From NCBI GenBank assembly GCA_019322375.1, contig JAHWIP010000011.1, forward strand, positions 1 to 45,757: a stretch of 45,757 nucleotides of DNA, in the 5' to 3' direction. How positions within the stretch are numbered: position 1 is the first letter of the stretch; the number at the start of each line of letters is the position of its first letter. The translations under genes and the position numbers were made by a program. Below, one piece after another: positions 16,900 to 24,667 of the stretch. The notes beneath the pieces were generated by a model. The model saw only the letters and a list, made by a program, of their open reading frames with translations. It did not search any database and had not been told where the DNA came from. This stretch comes from Candidatus Woesearchaeota archaeon. Its GTDB lineage: Archaea > Nanobdellota > Nanobdellia > Woesearchaeales > SM23-78.

Positions 16900-17997
16900 T
16901 TATTCCCTCACTACCACAAACTCTCCATTTCTTACTTCTTTGACTACTGCTGGGCTCTGCACACTGTTCTCATCATCTATGTATAATGTTCCTAAGGCTC
17001 CTTCATAGTCCTTGATTTTGTGTAGTTCTCTTACTACTAAATCTGGGTTCTTGGTTTTTGCTTTTTCATAAGCCTCTACTATCAGCATTATGCAGTCATA
17101 AGCATTTCCAGAAGCAACCAAAGGTTTTTCTCCATATTCTGCTTCATATATCTCTTTGAAGTGCCCCTTTTCTTCTGCTGTGTTAATATACCATCTTCCT
17201 TCAAGATAAGGAATGGCTGCTTCTTCATACTCAAAAGTCTCTATATTAGAAACATCTCCTTGGTAATTCATCTCTTCCAGTTGCCTCATTAAGGGTGTTA
17301 CTTGTCCTGGAAGCATTGCAGTGTATAAGGTGTCTGGGTTAATCTGTTTGAGCTTGGTTATTTCTGTTCTAAAATCTTTAATATCAGGATCTATCACTTC
17401 ATTAAAGACAATTCTATTGCCAAGCCTCTTCTCAAGCTCTAGAAATACTGCTAATACTCCTTGCTGATTAGTTGAGATCATACCTACAGTTTTTAGTTCT
17501 CTTCTGTCCAATTCCTCAACATATTTTTCTGCTTCTGCTTCTGGTGTTACCCAGTGCTTAAATACATACTTTCTATCCTTAACAATAGCAGGATCACTGG
17601 CTACTGAGCAAGTAATCACTTGGTTCTGCTCTGCTAAAGGAGCAATTGCATTACCGCTTCCAGAACTAAAAGATACTAAAGCATTTATTTTGTCAACTCC
17701 ATTAAGTTTGTGAAATGCACTTACTGTCTTAGCATTTTGGAGCTGGTCATCTTCTATTACAAATTCATACTTGAAATGAGTATCTTTGATTGCAAGCTCT
17801 TTTTGAGCTATAATCATTCCATTCTTAAGAGCTTCCCCCCATTGAGCAGCTTCTCCTGTTAAAGAAGCAATTACTCCGAACTTGACAACTCTGTCTTCTT
17901 CTTTAACAACTTCTCCTGTCGGTGCATTACATGCTGTTATCAAAAAAACTGCAAATATAATTGATAAAAAAATAAGAAAAATTTTTGTTTTTATCAT
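16900..17997 (-). CDS. Branched-chain amino acid-type substrate-binding lipoprotein, copy 6 (divergent)
   Basis: A 365-residue Peripla_BP_6 receptor with lipobox LITAC and linker NAPTGEVVKEED. The domain begins FGVIASLTGEAAQWGEALKNG. It is the most divergent single-domain copy: both N-lobe cysteines are absent (IEDDQLQNA and VSFSSGSGN replace the usual EDxxC and GGxCS). It may therefore bind a different ligand. It is expected to be lipid-anchored outside the cell. A GAGGTGA ribosome site lies in the 6-nt gap after the first gene of the run. Confidence 0.93.
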   Translation of the reverse strand: MIKTKIFLIFLSIIFAVFLITACNAPTGEVVKEEDRVVKFGVIASLTGEAAQWGEALKNGMIIAQKELAIKDTHFKYEFVIEDDQLQNAKTVSAFHKLNGVDKINALVSFSSGSGNAIAPLAEQNQVITCSVASDPAIVKDRKYVFKHWVTPEAEAEKYVEELDRRELKTVGMISTNQQGVLAVFLELEKRLGNRIVFNEVIDPDIKDFRTEITKLKQINPDTLYTAMLPGQVTPLMRQLEEMNYQGDVSNIETFEYEEAAIPYLEGRWYINTAEEKGHFKEIYEAEYGEKPLVASGNAYDCIMLIVEAYEKAKTKNPDLVVRELHKIKDYEGALGTLYIDDENSVQSPAVVKEVRNGEFVVVRE

Positions 17998-18003
17998 CTT
18001 TGC

Positions 18004-19137
18004 TCACCTCTCATACTCCACTGCTTGTCCGTCTTTGTACTCTTTGACAACATAGTTTGCTGTGGTTAAGTCTCCGTTCTTATCAAAGCTTATCTCTCCA
18101 GAAACCCCAGAATACTTAACCCTGTACAAAGCATTCTTAATGTCCTCAGGATTAGTGCCTACTTTTCTCATTACTCCTGCAAAGATTCTTACTGCGTCAT
18201 AGGCTTGAGGTGTTGCTATGGTTACTTCATCACTGCCTGTATGTTCTTTCATCTTTGCTCTGAACTCATCAGTGATTGGAGTGTATACTTCTGTGTAAAA
18301 TGCTCCGTCAGCAGCATTTCCTGCTCTTTGCGGGATGGTTGGGTCTGCCCAGGCATCTCCGCCTATAATTTGGGTTGTTATTCCTAGTTCTTTTGCCTGC
18401 TGCAGTCCTACTACTCCTGATTCTGTGTATGATAAGAAGTAGATTATGTCAGGCTTAGCATTCTTTATCTTGGTTAACTGTGTTCTTAGGTCTTTGGCTC
18501 CTTGCTCAAATCCCTGCTCTATGATTACCTCTCCACCTAGCTCTTCAAATCTTTCTTTGAATCTTTTATCAAGACCCAGACACCAGTCACTTAAGCAGTA
18601 TATTATTCCTGCTTTTCTTGCTCCTAGCTCATTATATGCAAACTCTGCTGAAAATGCTCCTTGATAAACATCTGATGGATAATCTCTGAAGATATAATCA
18701 CCAGCAGTTGTTATGTCTGGGTTTGAAGAACCTGGTGAGAGCATCACTGTTTTTCCTTCTGCTATTGGTGCAGCTGCTAGTGTTCCTGAAGAACAAAGAG
18801 CTCCAACTATTACTGGAACTTTGTTAATGTTCACTAACTTTTGAGCTGCTGTTGCTGCTTCTTTTGCATTACACTTGCTGTCTTCATAGATTACTTCTAA
18901 TAGTCTGCCATTGATTCCGCCTGCTTTGTTAATCTCTTTTACTGCAAGCTCTACTCCGTCTTTGTTGTTCTGTCCTACAGCTGCAAGGTCTCCTGTTAAT
19001 GGTCCTACAAATCCTATCTTTACAGGTCCTTCTTCTTCTATAACCTGTCCTGTCGGTGTTCCACACCCTGCTATTAAGAGCAGGGCTATTGCTAATATAC
19101 TTATCAGAACTGTTGTGTTTATCTTATTCCCCCTCAT
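18004..19137 (-). CDS. Branched-chain amino acid-type substrate-binding lipoprotein, copy 7 (first gene of the run)
   Basis: A 377-residue Peripla_BP_6 receptor. The lipobox is LLIAGC, then GTPTGQVIEEE. The fold starts IGFVGPLTGDLAAVGQNNKDG and carries GGINGR, the pair YEDSKC and GALCSSGT, and the extra YCLSDWC pair shared with copy 4. An in-frame start 16 codons upstream exists, but the ATG at 19137 gives a clean signal peptide and follows AAGGTTGATACAA. The same leader stands before the TTG start at 22548. It is the promoter-proximal gene of the 19-kb run, so it may be the most highly expressed receptor. Confidence 0.94.
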   Translation of the reverse strand: MRGNKINTTVLISILAIALLLIAGCGTPTGQVIEEEGPVKIGFVGPLTGDLAAVGQNNKDGVELAVKEINKAGGINGRLLEVIYEDSKCNAKEAATAAQKLVNINKVPVIVGALCSSGTLAAAPIAEGKTVMLSPGSSNPDITTAGDYIFRDYPSDVYQGAFSAEFAYNELGARKAGIIYCLSDWCLGLDKRFKERFEELGGEVIIEQGFEQGAKDLRTQLTKIKNAKPDIIYFLSYTESGVVGLQQAKELGITTQIIGGDAWADPTIPQRAGNAADGAFYTEVYTPITDEFRAKMKEHTGSDEVTIATPQAYDAVRIFAGVMRKVGTNPEDIKNALYRVKYSGVSGEISFDKNGDLTTANYVVKEYKDGQAVEYER

Positions 19138-19182
19138 TTGTATCAACCTTTTTAGTTTTGTTTTTTGTTTGTAAAAAACATT

Positions 19183-19204
19183 CAAAATTCTTTTTGGAAT
19201 TTTG
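19183..19204 (-). promoter_or_regulatory. Hairpin in the leader of the 19-kb gene run
   Basis: CAAAATTC (19183-19190) and GAATTTTG (19197-19204) form a perfect 8-bp inverted repeat with a 6-nt loop, about 45 nt upstream of the first ATG. It could be an RNA hairpin or an operator. Confidence 0.45.
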
Positions 19205-19210
19205 TTTTTT

Positions 19211-19262
19211 TTACTACTAGCAGTTCACTAAAACCCCCTAAACTGCTGTCACTGGGTAGTAA
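19211..19262 (-). promoter_or_regulatory. Two-tier inverted repeat in the leader/promoter of the 19-kb gene run
   Basis: TTACTAC (19211-19217) pairs with GTAGTAA (19256-19262), and inside it AGCAGTT (19219-19225) pairs with AACTGCT (19241-19247). This makes a 14-bp interrupted stem with an asymmetric internal loop and an apical loop containing a run of five G on the minus strand. A TATA-like AAAATATATATTC on the minus strand (about 19277-19289) would start transcription close to 19255, placing most of the structure in the 5' leader. It could be an attenuator, a ligand-binding leader or a protein-binding operator. Confidence 0.5.
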
Positions 19263-19328
19263 CTAGCTAGAAGAATATATATTTTATCCTTATATTATAT
19301 ATATTAACATATATGTATATGTTTTAGA

Positions 19329-19342
19329 AAACTTTATATATT
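19329..19342 (+). promoter_or_regulatory. TATA-type promoter of the AbrB-PhoU regulator gene
   Basis: The sequence AAACTTTATATATT is a good archaeal TATA box. It lies about 30 nt upstream of the ATG at 19365, so a transcript from it would begin at or near that ATG, consistent with a leaderless short ORF. Confidence 0.55.
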
Positions 19343-19364
19343 AGCACTTATTCCTTATACAAAA

Positions 19365-19421
19365 ATGAAGCAAGAAAACAGAATGTTTTCGGTTCCAGAA
19401 ATTCACGAGGTGAATTTGTGA
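19365..19421 (+). CDS. Possible 18-residue leader ORF coupled to the AbrB-PhoU gene
   Basis: The ATG at 19365 opens a short frame encoding MKQENRMFSVPEIHEVNL and stopping at 19419-19421. Its TGA overlaps the GTG start of the next gene by the typical 4 nt, and that gene's GAGGTGA ribosome site lies inside the short frame. The promoter spacing would make it leaderless. It could be a translated leader controlling the regulator, or simply an untranslated 5' end. Only the geometry supports it. Confidence 0.35.
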   Translation: MKQENRMFSVPEIHEVNL

Positions 19422-20323
19422 AACGAAAAATAGTACAGCTAGGCAAGTCAACCCTTGTAGTATCTTTGCCAGCTAAATGGAGCAGGAAATACGGCTTAAA
19501 ACCAGGAGAAGAACTGGATGTTGAAGAACAAGAAAGAAACCTGAAAATATCAACAGAAAAAGGCTTTCAAATAAGCAAAGCAACAGTAGACTTAATCAAG
19601 ATAAACAACTTGTTAAAAAGACTAGTAGCAGCACTATACCTAGCAGGATATGATGAAATAGAAGTAAAACTAGATAGCATACAAAAAGCAAGAGAAATAC
19701 AAAAACGAGCCAAGGAACTCATAGGCATGGAAATAGTTAACCAAAGCAAAGACTTCTTAGAACTAAGAGAAATATCACAAATAAGCGAGGAAAGCTTTGA
19801 ACCCATGCTAAGAAGAGTATTTCTGCTATTATTATCAATATCAGAGGAAAGTGAGAAAGCCATACTAGCCTCACAAACAGACTTAGAATACATAAAAGAC
19901 ATGGAAACAAACATTAATAATTTTACAGATTATTGTTTTAGAGTCCTGAACAAGATAGGCTATACAAAGCCTAATAAAACACCTGATGTGTACTGCCTGG
20001 TAAACAACCTGGAATTATTAGGAGATGAGTACAAAAAACTAGTTGCATTTATCACAGACAAAAACATAAAGCTATCTGCACAAAACAAAAAAATATATTC
20101 AGAAATAAACAAATTACTCAGAGAATTATACAACACATACTACAAGTATTCAAATGAAAACGCAATCAAAGTAGCAAATCACAGGGACGAAATAATAAGA
20201 ACAACAGAGCAATCATTAAACAATGCAAAGTCAGTAAAAGAAGCACTCTTACTGCAAAGGTTTCAAATCATTGTAGAATTAATAATAAATACTTTAGGAC
20301 ATGTTTTGGTAATTGAGAGTTAA
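19418..20323 (+). CDS. AbrB/SpoVT-PhoU domain regulator
   Basis: A 301-residue cytoplasmic protein. Residues 1-48 form an AbrB/SpoVT swapped-hairpin DNA-binding domain (RKIVQLGKSTLVVSLPAKWSRKYGLKPGEELDV). The rest is helical and fits two PhoU-like helical bundles, a layout common in archaeal phosphate-linked regulators. The GTG start follows GAGGTGA at 19407-19413. It is divergent from the receptor run and shares a 230-nt intergenic region with it, so it is a candidate regulator of that run or of itself. No phosphate transporter gene is visible here, so a phosphate role is not supported locally. Its stop abuts the convergent kinase gene. Confidence 0.85.
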   Translation: MKRKIVQLGKSTLVVSLPAKWSRKYGLKPGEELDVEEQERNLKISTEKGFQISKATVDLIKINNLLKRLVAALYLAGYDEIEVKLDSIQKAREIQKRAKELIGMEIVNQSKDFLELREISQISEESFEPMLRRVFLLLLSISEESEKAILASQTDLEYIKDMETNINNFTDYCFRVLNKIGYTKPNKTPDVYCLVNNLELLGDEYKKLVAFITDKNIKLSAQNKKIYSEINKLLRELYNTYYKYSNENAIKVANHRDEIIRTTEQSLNNAKSVKEALLLQRFQIIVELIINTLGHVLVIES

Positions 20324-22402
20324 CTACTTTTTTGATTCATTTCTAGATTCTTGCATCTTAGGATTAAGCTCAAAAATCATTCCTTTATGAACAGCTTTTT
20401 CAGAACGAGGCGGCCTGCCTGCTTTAACCCAAGCCTTATATTCTTTCTTAGCAGCATCTACTTCTCCATTATACCAGTCTTCTACATATTCTCTCTTATG
20501 AGCAAATACCCAGTTATCCACATAACCTCTTCCTATTCTGCCTAAAGTAAGGCTTCTAAAATCACTATAATTATCAGTAATGTATTTTTCAAGCACATCA
20601 TAATCCTCAGACTTAGTCTCCCATATAGCTTCCATAGTTATTTTAGAGTCTACAAAAAACAATTCAGCAGTTCTTTTATCATCATACTTTTCATATAAAA
20701 ATCTTAAATTTTTTTCAGCAATAACATCAGTTGAGTTCATAGGAATGTTTTCTCTAATAGCATTCAAAACTCTTAGCTTATCAGTCCAATTATATAATTT
20801 ATCTGAACGATTAGATGAAATTTCATGCTTTACAGTCTGTTCTGACTGTTTATTATACAAGTTTCCTAAGCCAACAGCAGCAATTATAGCCAAAGGCATA
20901 ACAGCATAAGCAGCTCTTCTTGCCCATGTCTTCTTGTTTTTGCCCTTTGCAATGTTCTTTTTTAATTTTTCTAACTCCTTATCCATTTCTTTTCCATTAG
21001 TCTCAACAATTGAATCCAGGGTTTGAACTGAAGCAATGTTTTCCTGTGAGCCTTGAGCATGAGGGTTGTATTTTGAAAGGTAGTCTTCCAGCCTGCCTCC
21101 TAAATCTATTAATCCTTCTCTAAAAGTGTGCATATAATCAGTTATTTTCTGCTTGAACTCCTCAGGTACAAGACCTTTTTCTATGGCATTGTCTATTCTT
21201 CTCATTGCTAATGTATATGAGACATCAGCCATATGTTTCATTGGAAAGCTTTGACCTCTGTAAGGCACTTTTCTAAGCTTTTTTAAATCATACATGTAAT
21301 GTTCAATAGGTTGCGACCTTTTCAAATACCTTGCAGCTGTGAACAGTTCCTGTGATATTCTATTAAGTTCATATCTGCGCTGAGATGTTTGTATTTCTTT
21401 TTCAGAAATATTTCTTCCTTCTAATTTTGCTTTGTTCTCGGCAGCATATCTTACTATTTTTTCTTCTAGTTCAGGGCTTGCTTCTGTTTTAGTTAGTAAT
21501 TTTGCATAATCAAACTCTAAAAAGCCCTTGCTTAGTCCTTCTAAATCAATTATTTTAACACCATCATCTGAAAGCAATACATTTCCAGGATTTAGGTCTT
21601 TGTGAATAACATCATCATTTAAAGTGTTTAGCTCTGAAAAGTACTGTCCAAGTATTTTGTCCATATCACTTCTAATCTTCTTTCTTTTAGGACGTTCTAT
21701 AACCATGTGATAACCTTTTGTACTGCAGTGCTCATCAAGCCTTGAGAAAAAGAATTTATCAAAAGCTCTTTCTATATCCATTAAGTCATCTAAACTGGAT
21801 CTTCCTTTATAATCCTTAAAAATGTGCTTGTTCTTAGTTAAGTCTAATGAAAACCTTTGATAAGTATCAATTATTTTTTTCAAAGCATCTTGTTTTTGTT
21901 CATCACTCATCCCAGAAGATACATCTGCAAATGAGCTTGCATTAATCATAGGATAAGAAATCATGTTCTTCTTATCATTCTTAAAAGCCAAAGGCACAAT
22001 TATTTTTTCTAGCTCAGTATCTTTGAAATGATTATCAACTTTCTCTTGAGCATCAACTGCTTTTTTATAAGCTTCTTCAGATGAAAATATTTTGATAAAA
22101 TTGTCTATTACTAAATCCTTTGTTAGAGGCAGCTTTACTCTGAATAATTCTCCTCCCTCTACTGTGTGCTTGGTTGCATAAGGCAGCTGCACTGCAGGAA
22201 CATCAAATATATTATTTCCGTGTTTCTTCAGAAGTTTGTTTAAACGCCTTAGAGTGATTATATCTGTTTTTCCTTGCCCAGCCCATTCTTCTATTGGTTT
22301 GTAAACAAAGTCCTGGATAAACCTGTCAAAATCATATCCAAGTATTTCTTTTAATGAAAGCCTTGGACCTTCTCTTTCTGCTACCGGAGGTGTATCTATC
22401 AT
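20324..22402 (-). CDS. Membrane-anchored kinase-like protein (APH/eukaryotic-like kinase fold)
   Basis: A 692-residue protein. Residues about 75-300 hold a phosphotransferase domain: a strand with a likely ATP lysine (NFIKIF, Lys 104), the catalytic loop HKDLNPGN (His 267, Asp 269, Asn 274) and the metal-binding IDLEG (Asp 286). The loop is closest to aminoglycoside/choline-kinase or RIO-like enzymes. A helical region follows to about 490, then one transmembrane helix (about 495-515, AAYAVMPLAIIAAVGLGNLY). The last 170 residues, presumably outside the cell, are of unknown type. It is preceded by a 49-residue AbrB-like ORF with ATGA overlap. The substrate is unknown. Confidence 0.8.
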   Translation of the reverse strand: MIDTPPVAEREGPRLSLKEILGYDFDRFIQDFVYKPIEEWAGQGKTDIITLRRLNKLLKKHGNNIFDVPAVQLPYATKHTVEGGELFRVKLPLTKDLVIDNFIKIFSSEEAYKKAVDAQEKVDNHFKDTELEKIIVPLAFKNDKKNMISYPMINASSFADVSSGMSDEQKQDALKKIIDTYQRFSLDLTKNKHIFKDYKGRSSLDDLMDIERAFDKFFFSRLDEHCSTKGYHMVIERPKRKKIRSDMDKILGQYFSELNTLNDDVIHKDLNPGNVLLSDDGVKIIDLEGLSKGFLEFDYAKLLTKTEASPELEEKIVRYAAENKAKLEGRNISEKEIQTSQRRYELNRISQELFTAARYLKRSQPIEHYMYDLKKLRKVPYRGQSFPMKHMADVSYTLAMRRIDNAIEKGLVPEEFKQKITDYMHTFREGLIDLGGRLEDYLSKYNPHAQGSQENIASVQTLDSIVETNGKEMDKELEKLKKNIAKGKNKKTWARRAAYAVMPLAIIAAVGLGNLYNKQSEQTVKHEISSNRSDKLYNWTDKLRVLNAIRENIPMNSTDVIAEKNLRFLYEKYDDKRTAELFFVDSKITMEAIWETKSEDYDVLEKYITDNYSDFRSLTLGRIGRGYVDNWVFAHKREYVEDWYNGEVDAAKKEYKAWVKAGRPPRSEKAVHKGMIFELNPKMQESRNESKK

Positions 22403-22548
22403 TCACCCACCTCCTCAAGAACATCTATGGTCAGCTTTACTACTGTTTTAGGCTTTAATTCTTTTTCTAGAACTCTGGGTACTATGATTACTGCCTGCGA
22501 GCCATGCTTAGCTACCTTCTTTGTAATAATAAACTGTTTATCCCCCAA
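22399..22548 (-). CDS. Small AbrB-like protein with TTG start
   Basis: A 49-residue frame starting at TTG 22548. It contains KKVAKHGSQAVIIVPRVL and then LKPKTVVKLTIDVLEEVGE, which has the strand-turn-strand pattern of an AbrB/SpoVT half and resembles the N-terminus of the regulator at 19418. Its TGA overlaps the kinase ATG by 4 nt. The start is supported by the leader AAGGTTGATACAA, identical to the leader before the ATG at 19137. GAGGAGGTGGGTGA near its end serves as ribosome site for the kinase. It is likely a DNA-binding autoregulator acting on the palindrome just upstream; this is inferred. Confidence 0.6.
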   Translation of the reverse strand: MGDKQFIITKKVAKHGSQAVIIVPRVLEKELKPKTVVKLTIDVLEEVGE

Positions 22549-22565
22549 TTGTATCAACCTTTGGT

Positions 22566-22584
22566 TATGTATAAATTATACATA
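22566..22584. promoter_or_regulatory. 19-bp palindrome, candidate operator of the AbrB-like/kinase operon
   Basis: TATGTATAAATTATACATA is a perfect inverted repeat around one central base. It lies between the TATA box at 22601-22609 and the TTG start, so it spans the expected transcription start on the minus strand. This is a classic place for a repressor site. Confidence 0.6.
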
Positions 22585-22599
22585 CAGGTGGCTCCAGCC

Positions 22600-22616
22600 C
22601 TTTATAAATCTTTTGG
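22600..22616 (-). promoter_or_regulatory. BRE/TATA promoter of the AbrB-like/kinase operon
   Basis: On the minus strand CCAAAAGATTTATAAAG combines a purine-rich BRE-like part with a TTTATAAA box at 22601-22608. The predicted start is about 22575-22580. Confidence 0.55.
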
Positions 22617-22692
22617 TTTTTAACAACTTATTAGTGGTAACAAAATATAAGGAGAAGGGTTTAAATATAAGGGGATATATAGGACAAGCAGG

Positions 22693-23361
22693 GTGATATA
22701 TATTAAAGAGCAGAAAATCCTTTTAATCATATCCATCATCTTAATAATATTCATCTTATTTTCTGCCAGCTTCTTCATGGTCTTGGTTGACAGGAGCTTT
22801 TATGACAAGAGTTTAGAAAAGCATGGTGTTTATGACGAGCTAGGCGTCCTGGGAGTTAGGAACACAGTTGACTATTTAATTAATTACTTAACTAATGAAA
22901 ATACTGAAATTAATGAAATAAAAGAATTAGACATCTTCCTGCCAGAAGAAAGAGCTCACCTCGAGGATGTAAGAAATGCTATTAGCTGGGTAAAAGCTCT
23001 TGGCATTGGCGCCCTGGTCTTGCTAATAGCCATTATTATCCGCCTCAGCATCTTAAAAGACTTTAAGCCTAATCTTAGAAGAATATTTTTTTACAGTGGC
23101 ATAAGCACTCTTGCAGTGCTATTGATTATCTTTGTTCTCAGCCTTAACTTTACTCCTTTCTTTGACGTATTCCATAAAATCCTTTTTCCCCAGGGCAACT
23201 ACACCTTTCCTTCACACTACTTATTAATCAGGCTCTTTCCACAAGCTTTTTTTAATGATTTTGCAAAGAAAATGTTTTTTCACACAGCACTTCTGAGCTT
23301 AATTCTTATATTTTTAGGCTCTTCCTCTGCTCTGGCCATCAGAAACCCCAGACGCAATTAA
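22693..23361 (+). CDS. DUF1461-family (TIGR01906-like) integral membrane protein
   Basis: A 222-residue membrane protein with four to five transmembrane helices. The layout matches DUF1461: an N-terminal helix, an outer loop with RNTVDYLINYLTNE, HLEDVRNAISWVKALGIGALVLL, then a loop with FDVFHKILFPQGNYTFPSHYLLIRLFPQAFF and a final helix. The conserved F-H-x-x-[LF]-F and L-I-R-L-F-P motifs support the call. The function of the family is unknown. The start codon is GTG. A TATA-like TTTAAATATA (about 22650-22660) precedes it. The 3' end overlaps the convergent DUF99 gene by 48 nt, which is unusual. Confidence 0.8.
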   Translation: MIYIKEQKILLIISIILIIFILFSASFFMVLVDRSFYDKSLEKHGVYDELGVLGVRNTVDYLINYLTNENTEINEIKELDIFLPEERAHLEDVRNAISWVKALGIGALVLLIAIIIRLSILKDFKPNLRRIFFYSGISTLAVLLIIFVLSLNFTPFFDVFHKILFPQGNYTFPSHYLLIRLFPQAFFNDFAKKMFFHTALLSLILIFLGSSSALAIRNPRRN

Positions 23362-23880
23362 GTGAGCAACACGAATAGCTTCAGGAACATTAGCTCTTGA
23401 GCAGGTTATTCTTAATAATTCCTTTGTTTTCTCTAAATTAATACCAACATGCTGAACATAGATATCATTAATCTTAACAGGCTTAGGCATGTTCTTAATA
23501 ATATCAATCTTCTTATCCATGCCCAGCTTTTCAAGAGCAGAAAATAATTTCTTATAATCAGGATAATCACGAATAACAACAACAACAGGAATGCTGGTTT
23601 CCTTGTGCAAAGATTTAGGATTAATAACATTAAAACCAGCAACAGCAATACCATCAAGAAAAACAGCTTGTATCTGAGGCCTGAACTTAGAATCCTTAAT
23701 CATCTCAATGATTTTAAGAGTAGCATCCTCCCCATCCTTTTCAACATAGCAAGACAAGAGACCATCCATAAAGTTGCCCCCGCGATAAACAGTGCCAACA
23801 ACTAATACATATTTCTGCAAAGGGTCAAACTTATCAAAAGGAGCATCATCAATGCCAATAACACGGAGTTCCTTCTTCAC
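23314..23880 (-). CDS. DUF99 / UPF0215 family protein (endonuclease V-like fold)
   Basis: A 188-residue cytoplasmic protein. It shows the family hallmarks: an N-terminal RVIGIDDAPF, VGTVYRGG, a central FLDGIAVAGFNVI and a C-terminal ITCSRANVPEAIRVAHLIASGV. DUF99 proteins are mostly archaeal and have an RNase H-like fold related to endonuclease V; their activity is not well established. The ATG overlaps the TrmI stop (ATGA), so the two are co-expressed. Its tail overlaps the convergent DUF1461 gene. Confidence 0.88.
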   Translation of the reverse strand: MKKELRVIGIDDAPFDKFDPLQKYVLVVGTVYRGGNFMDGLLSCYVEKDGEDATLKIIEMIKDSKFRPQIQAVFLDGIAVAGFNVINPKSLHKETSIPVVVVIRDYPDYKKLFSALEKLGMDKKIDIIKNMPKPVKINDIYVQHVGINLEKTKELLRITCSRANVPEAIRVAHLIASGVSDGQSRGRA

Positions 23881-24656
23881 TTCAACCTCCTCACAAACGT
23901 AAGAAACCCTGTGTGCCCATGGTCTTTGGTTTTAGGCCTTGCTCTTTTAGCATCAACTGTCCATTCCCTTTCAATCACTTCAATTGTTTTCTCTATCAAA
24001 AATCTTTCTGGCAAAGCCTTTACAAATTTTTGCACTTGATTAATGTTTGGAAGATAAACAACCAGAAAACCACCAATTTTCAACACTTTAAGAGCTGTCT
24101 TAATTGCTTTCCAGGGCTCAGGAACATCAAGCACAAATATATCTATATTTTTTTCATTAATCTTGGTATATGTATATATATTTCCTTCCTTAACAACCAC
24201 ATTTTTTAAGCCAAGAGCATTAACATTCTCTCTGGTTACTTCCAAGCTTTTCTTATGATTATCAATAGTAATAACTTTCTTGGCAAGCACTCCCAGGAAA
24301 CAAGCCAGAGCACCAGAACCAGCACCAGCATCCAATACATTTGAATCCTTGGTTAAGCCTGTGTTAGAAATGATTGCACCAATATCTTTTAAAGTGATAA
24401 TCTGAGCCAATCTCTTAATCCTTTTGTAATGGTCAAGAAAAACAGGGTCAAGAATAATGTATTCATGATTAGCAACCTTTGCAGTAGAGCCAGCTTTTTT
24501 TAACAAGTTATTCTTGCTAATAATTCCATGCTTGGTATGAAAATCCTTGCCACTATCAACAAGATGCTTTTCAAACCCAGAAACAGTCACTTCCCTATTC
24601 AAATCCTTGACAAAGGTTTTCTTCTCCTTCTTGATAAGAACCTTTTTGCTCCCCAT
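23877..24656 (-). CDS. trmI: tRNA (adenine-N1)-methyltransferase, archaeal TrmI type
   Basis: A 259-residue SAM-dependent enzyme expected to make m1A at position 57/58 of tRNA. The N-terminal domain ends with ILDPVFLDHYKRIKRLAQIITLKDIGAII. SAM motif I is VLDAGAGSGALACFLG (about 107-122), the acidic ribose-binding residue is in ITIDNH, and motif IV is FVLDVPEPW (about 175-182). The C-terminus has the family REW and HTGFLTFVRR blocks. The start at 24656 is chosen because a further upstream in-frame ATG (24692) lies inside tRNA-Cys. Only 11 nt separate the tRNA from this ATG. Confidence 0.88.
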   Translation of the reverse strand: MGSKKVLIKKEKKTFVKDLNREVTVSGFEKHLVDSGKDFHTKHGIISKNNLLKKAGSTAKVANHEYIILDPVFLDHYKRIKRLAQIITLKDIGAIISNTGLTKDSNVLDAGAGSGALACFLGVLAKKVITIDNHKKSLEVTRENVNALGLKNVVVKEGNIYTYTKINEKNIDIFVLDVPEPWKAIKTALKVLKIGGFLVVYLPNINQVQKFVKALPERFLIEKTIEVIEREWTVDAKRARPKTKDHGHTGFLTFVRRLK

Positions 24657-24667
24657 TTTAGAACCTA

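Noticed and set aside
19418..20323. PhoU-like gene as evidence for a phosphate-transport locus
   Set aside because: No PstSCAB genes are nearby; the flanking transporter is of the amino-acid (HAAT) type.
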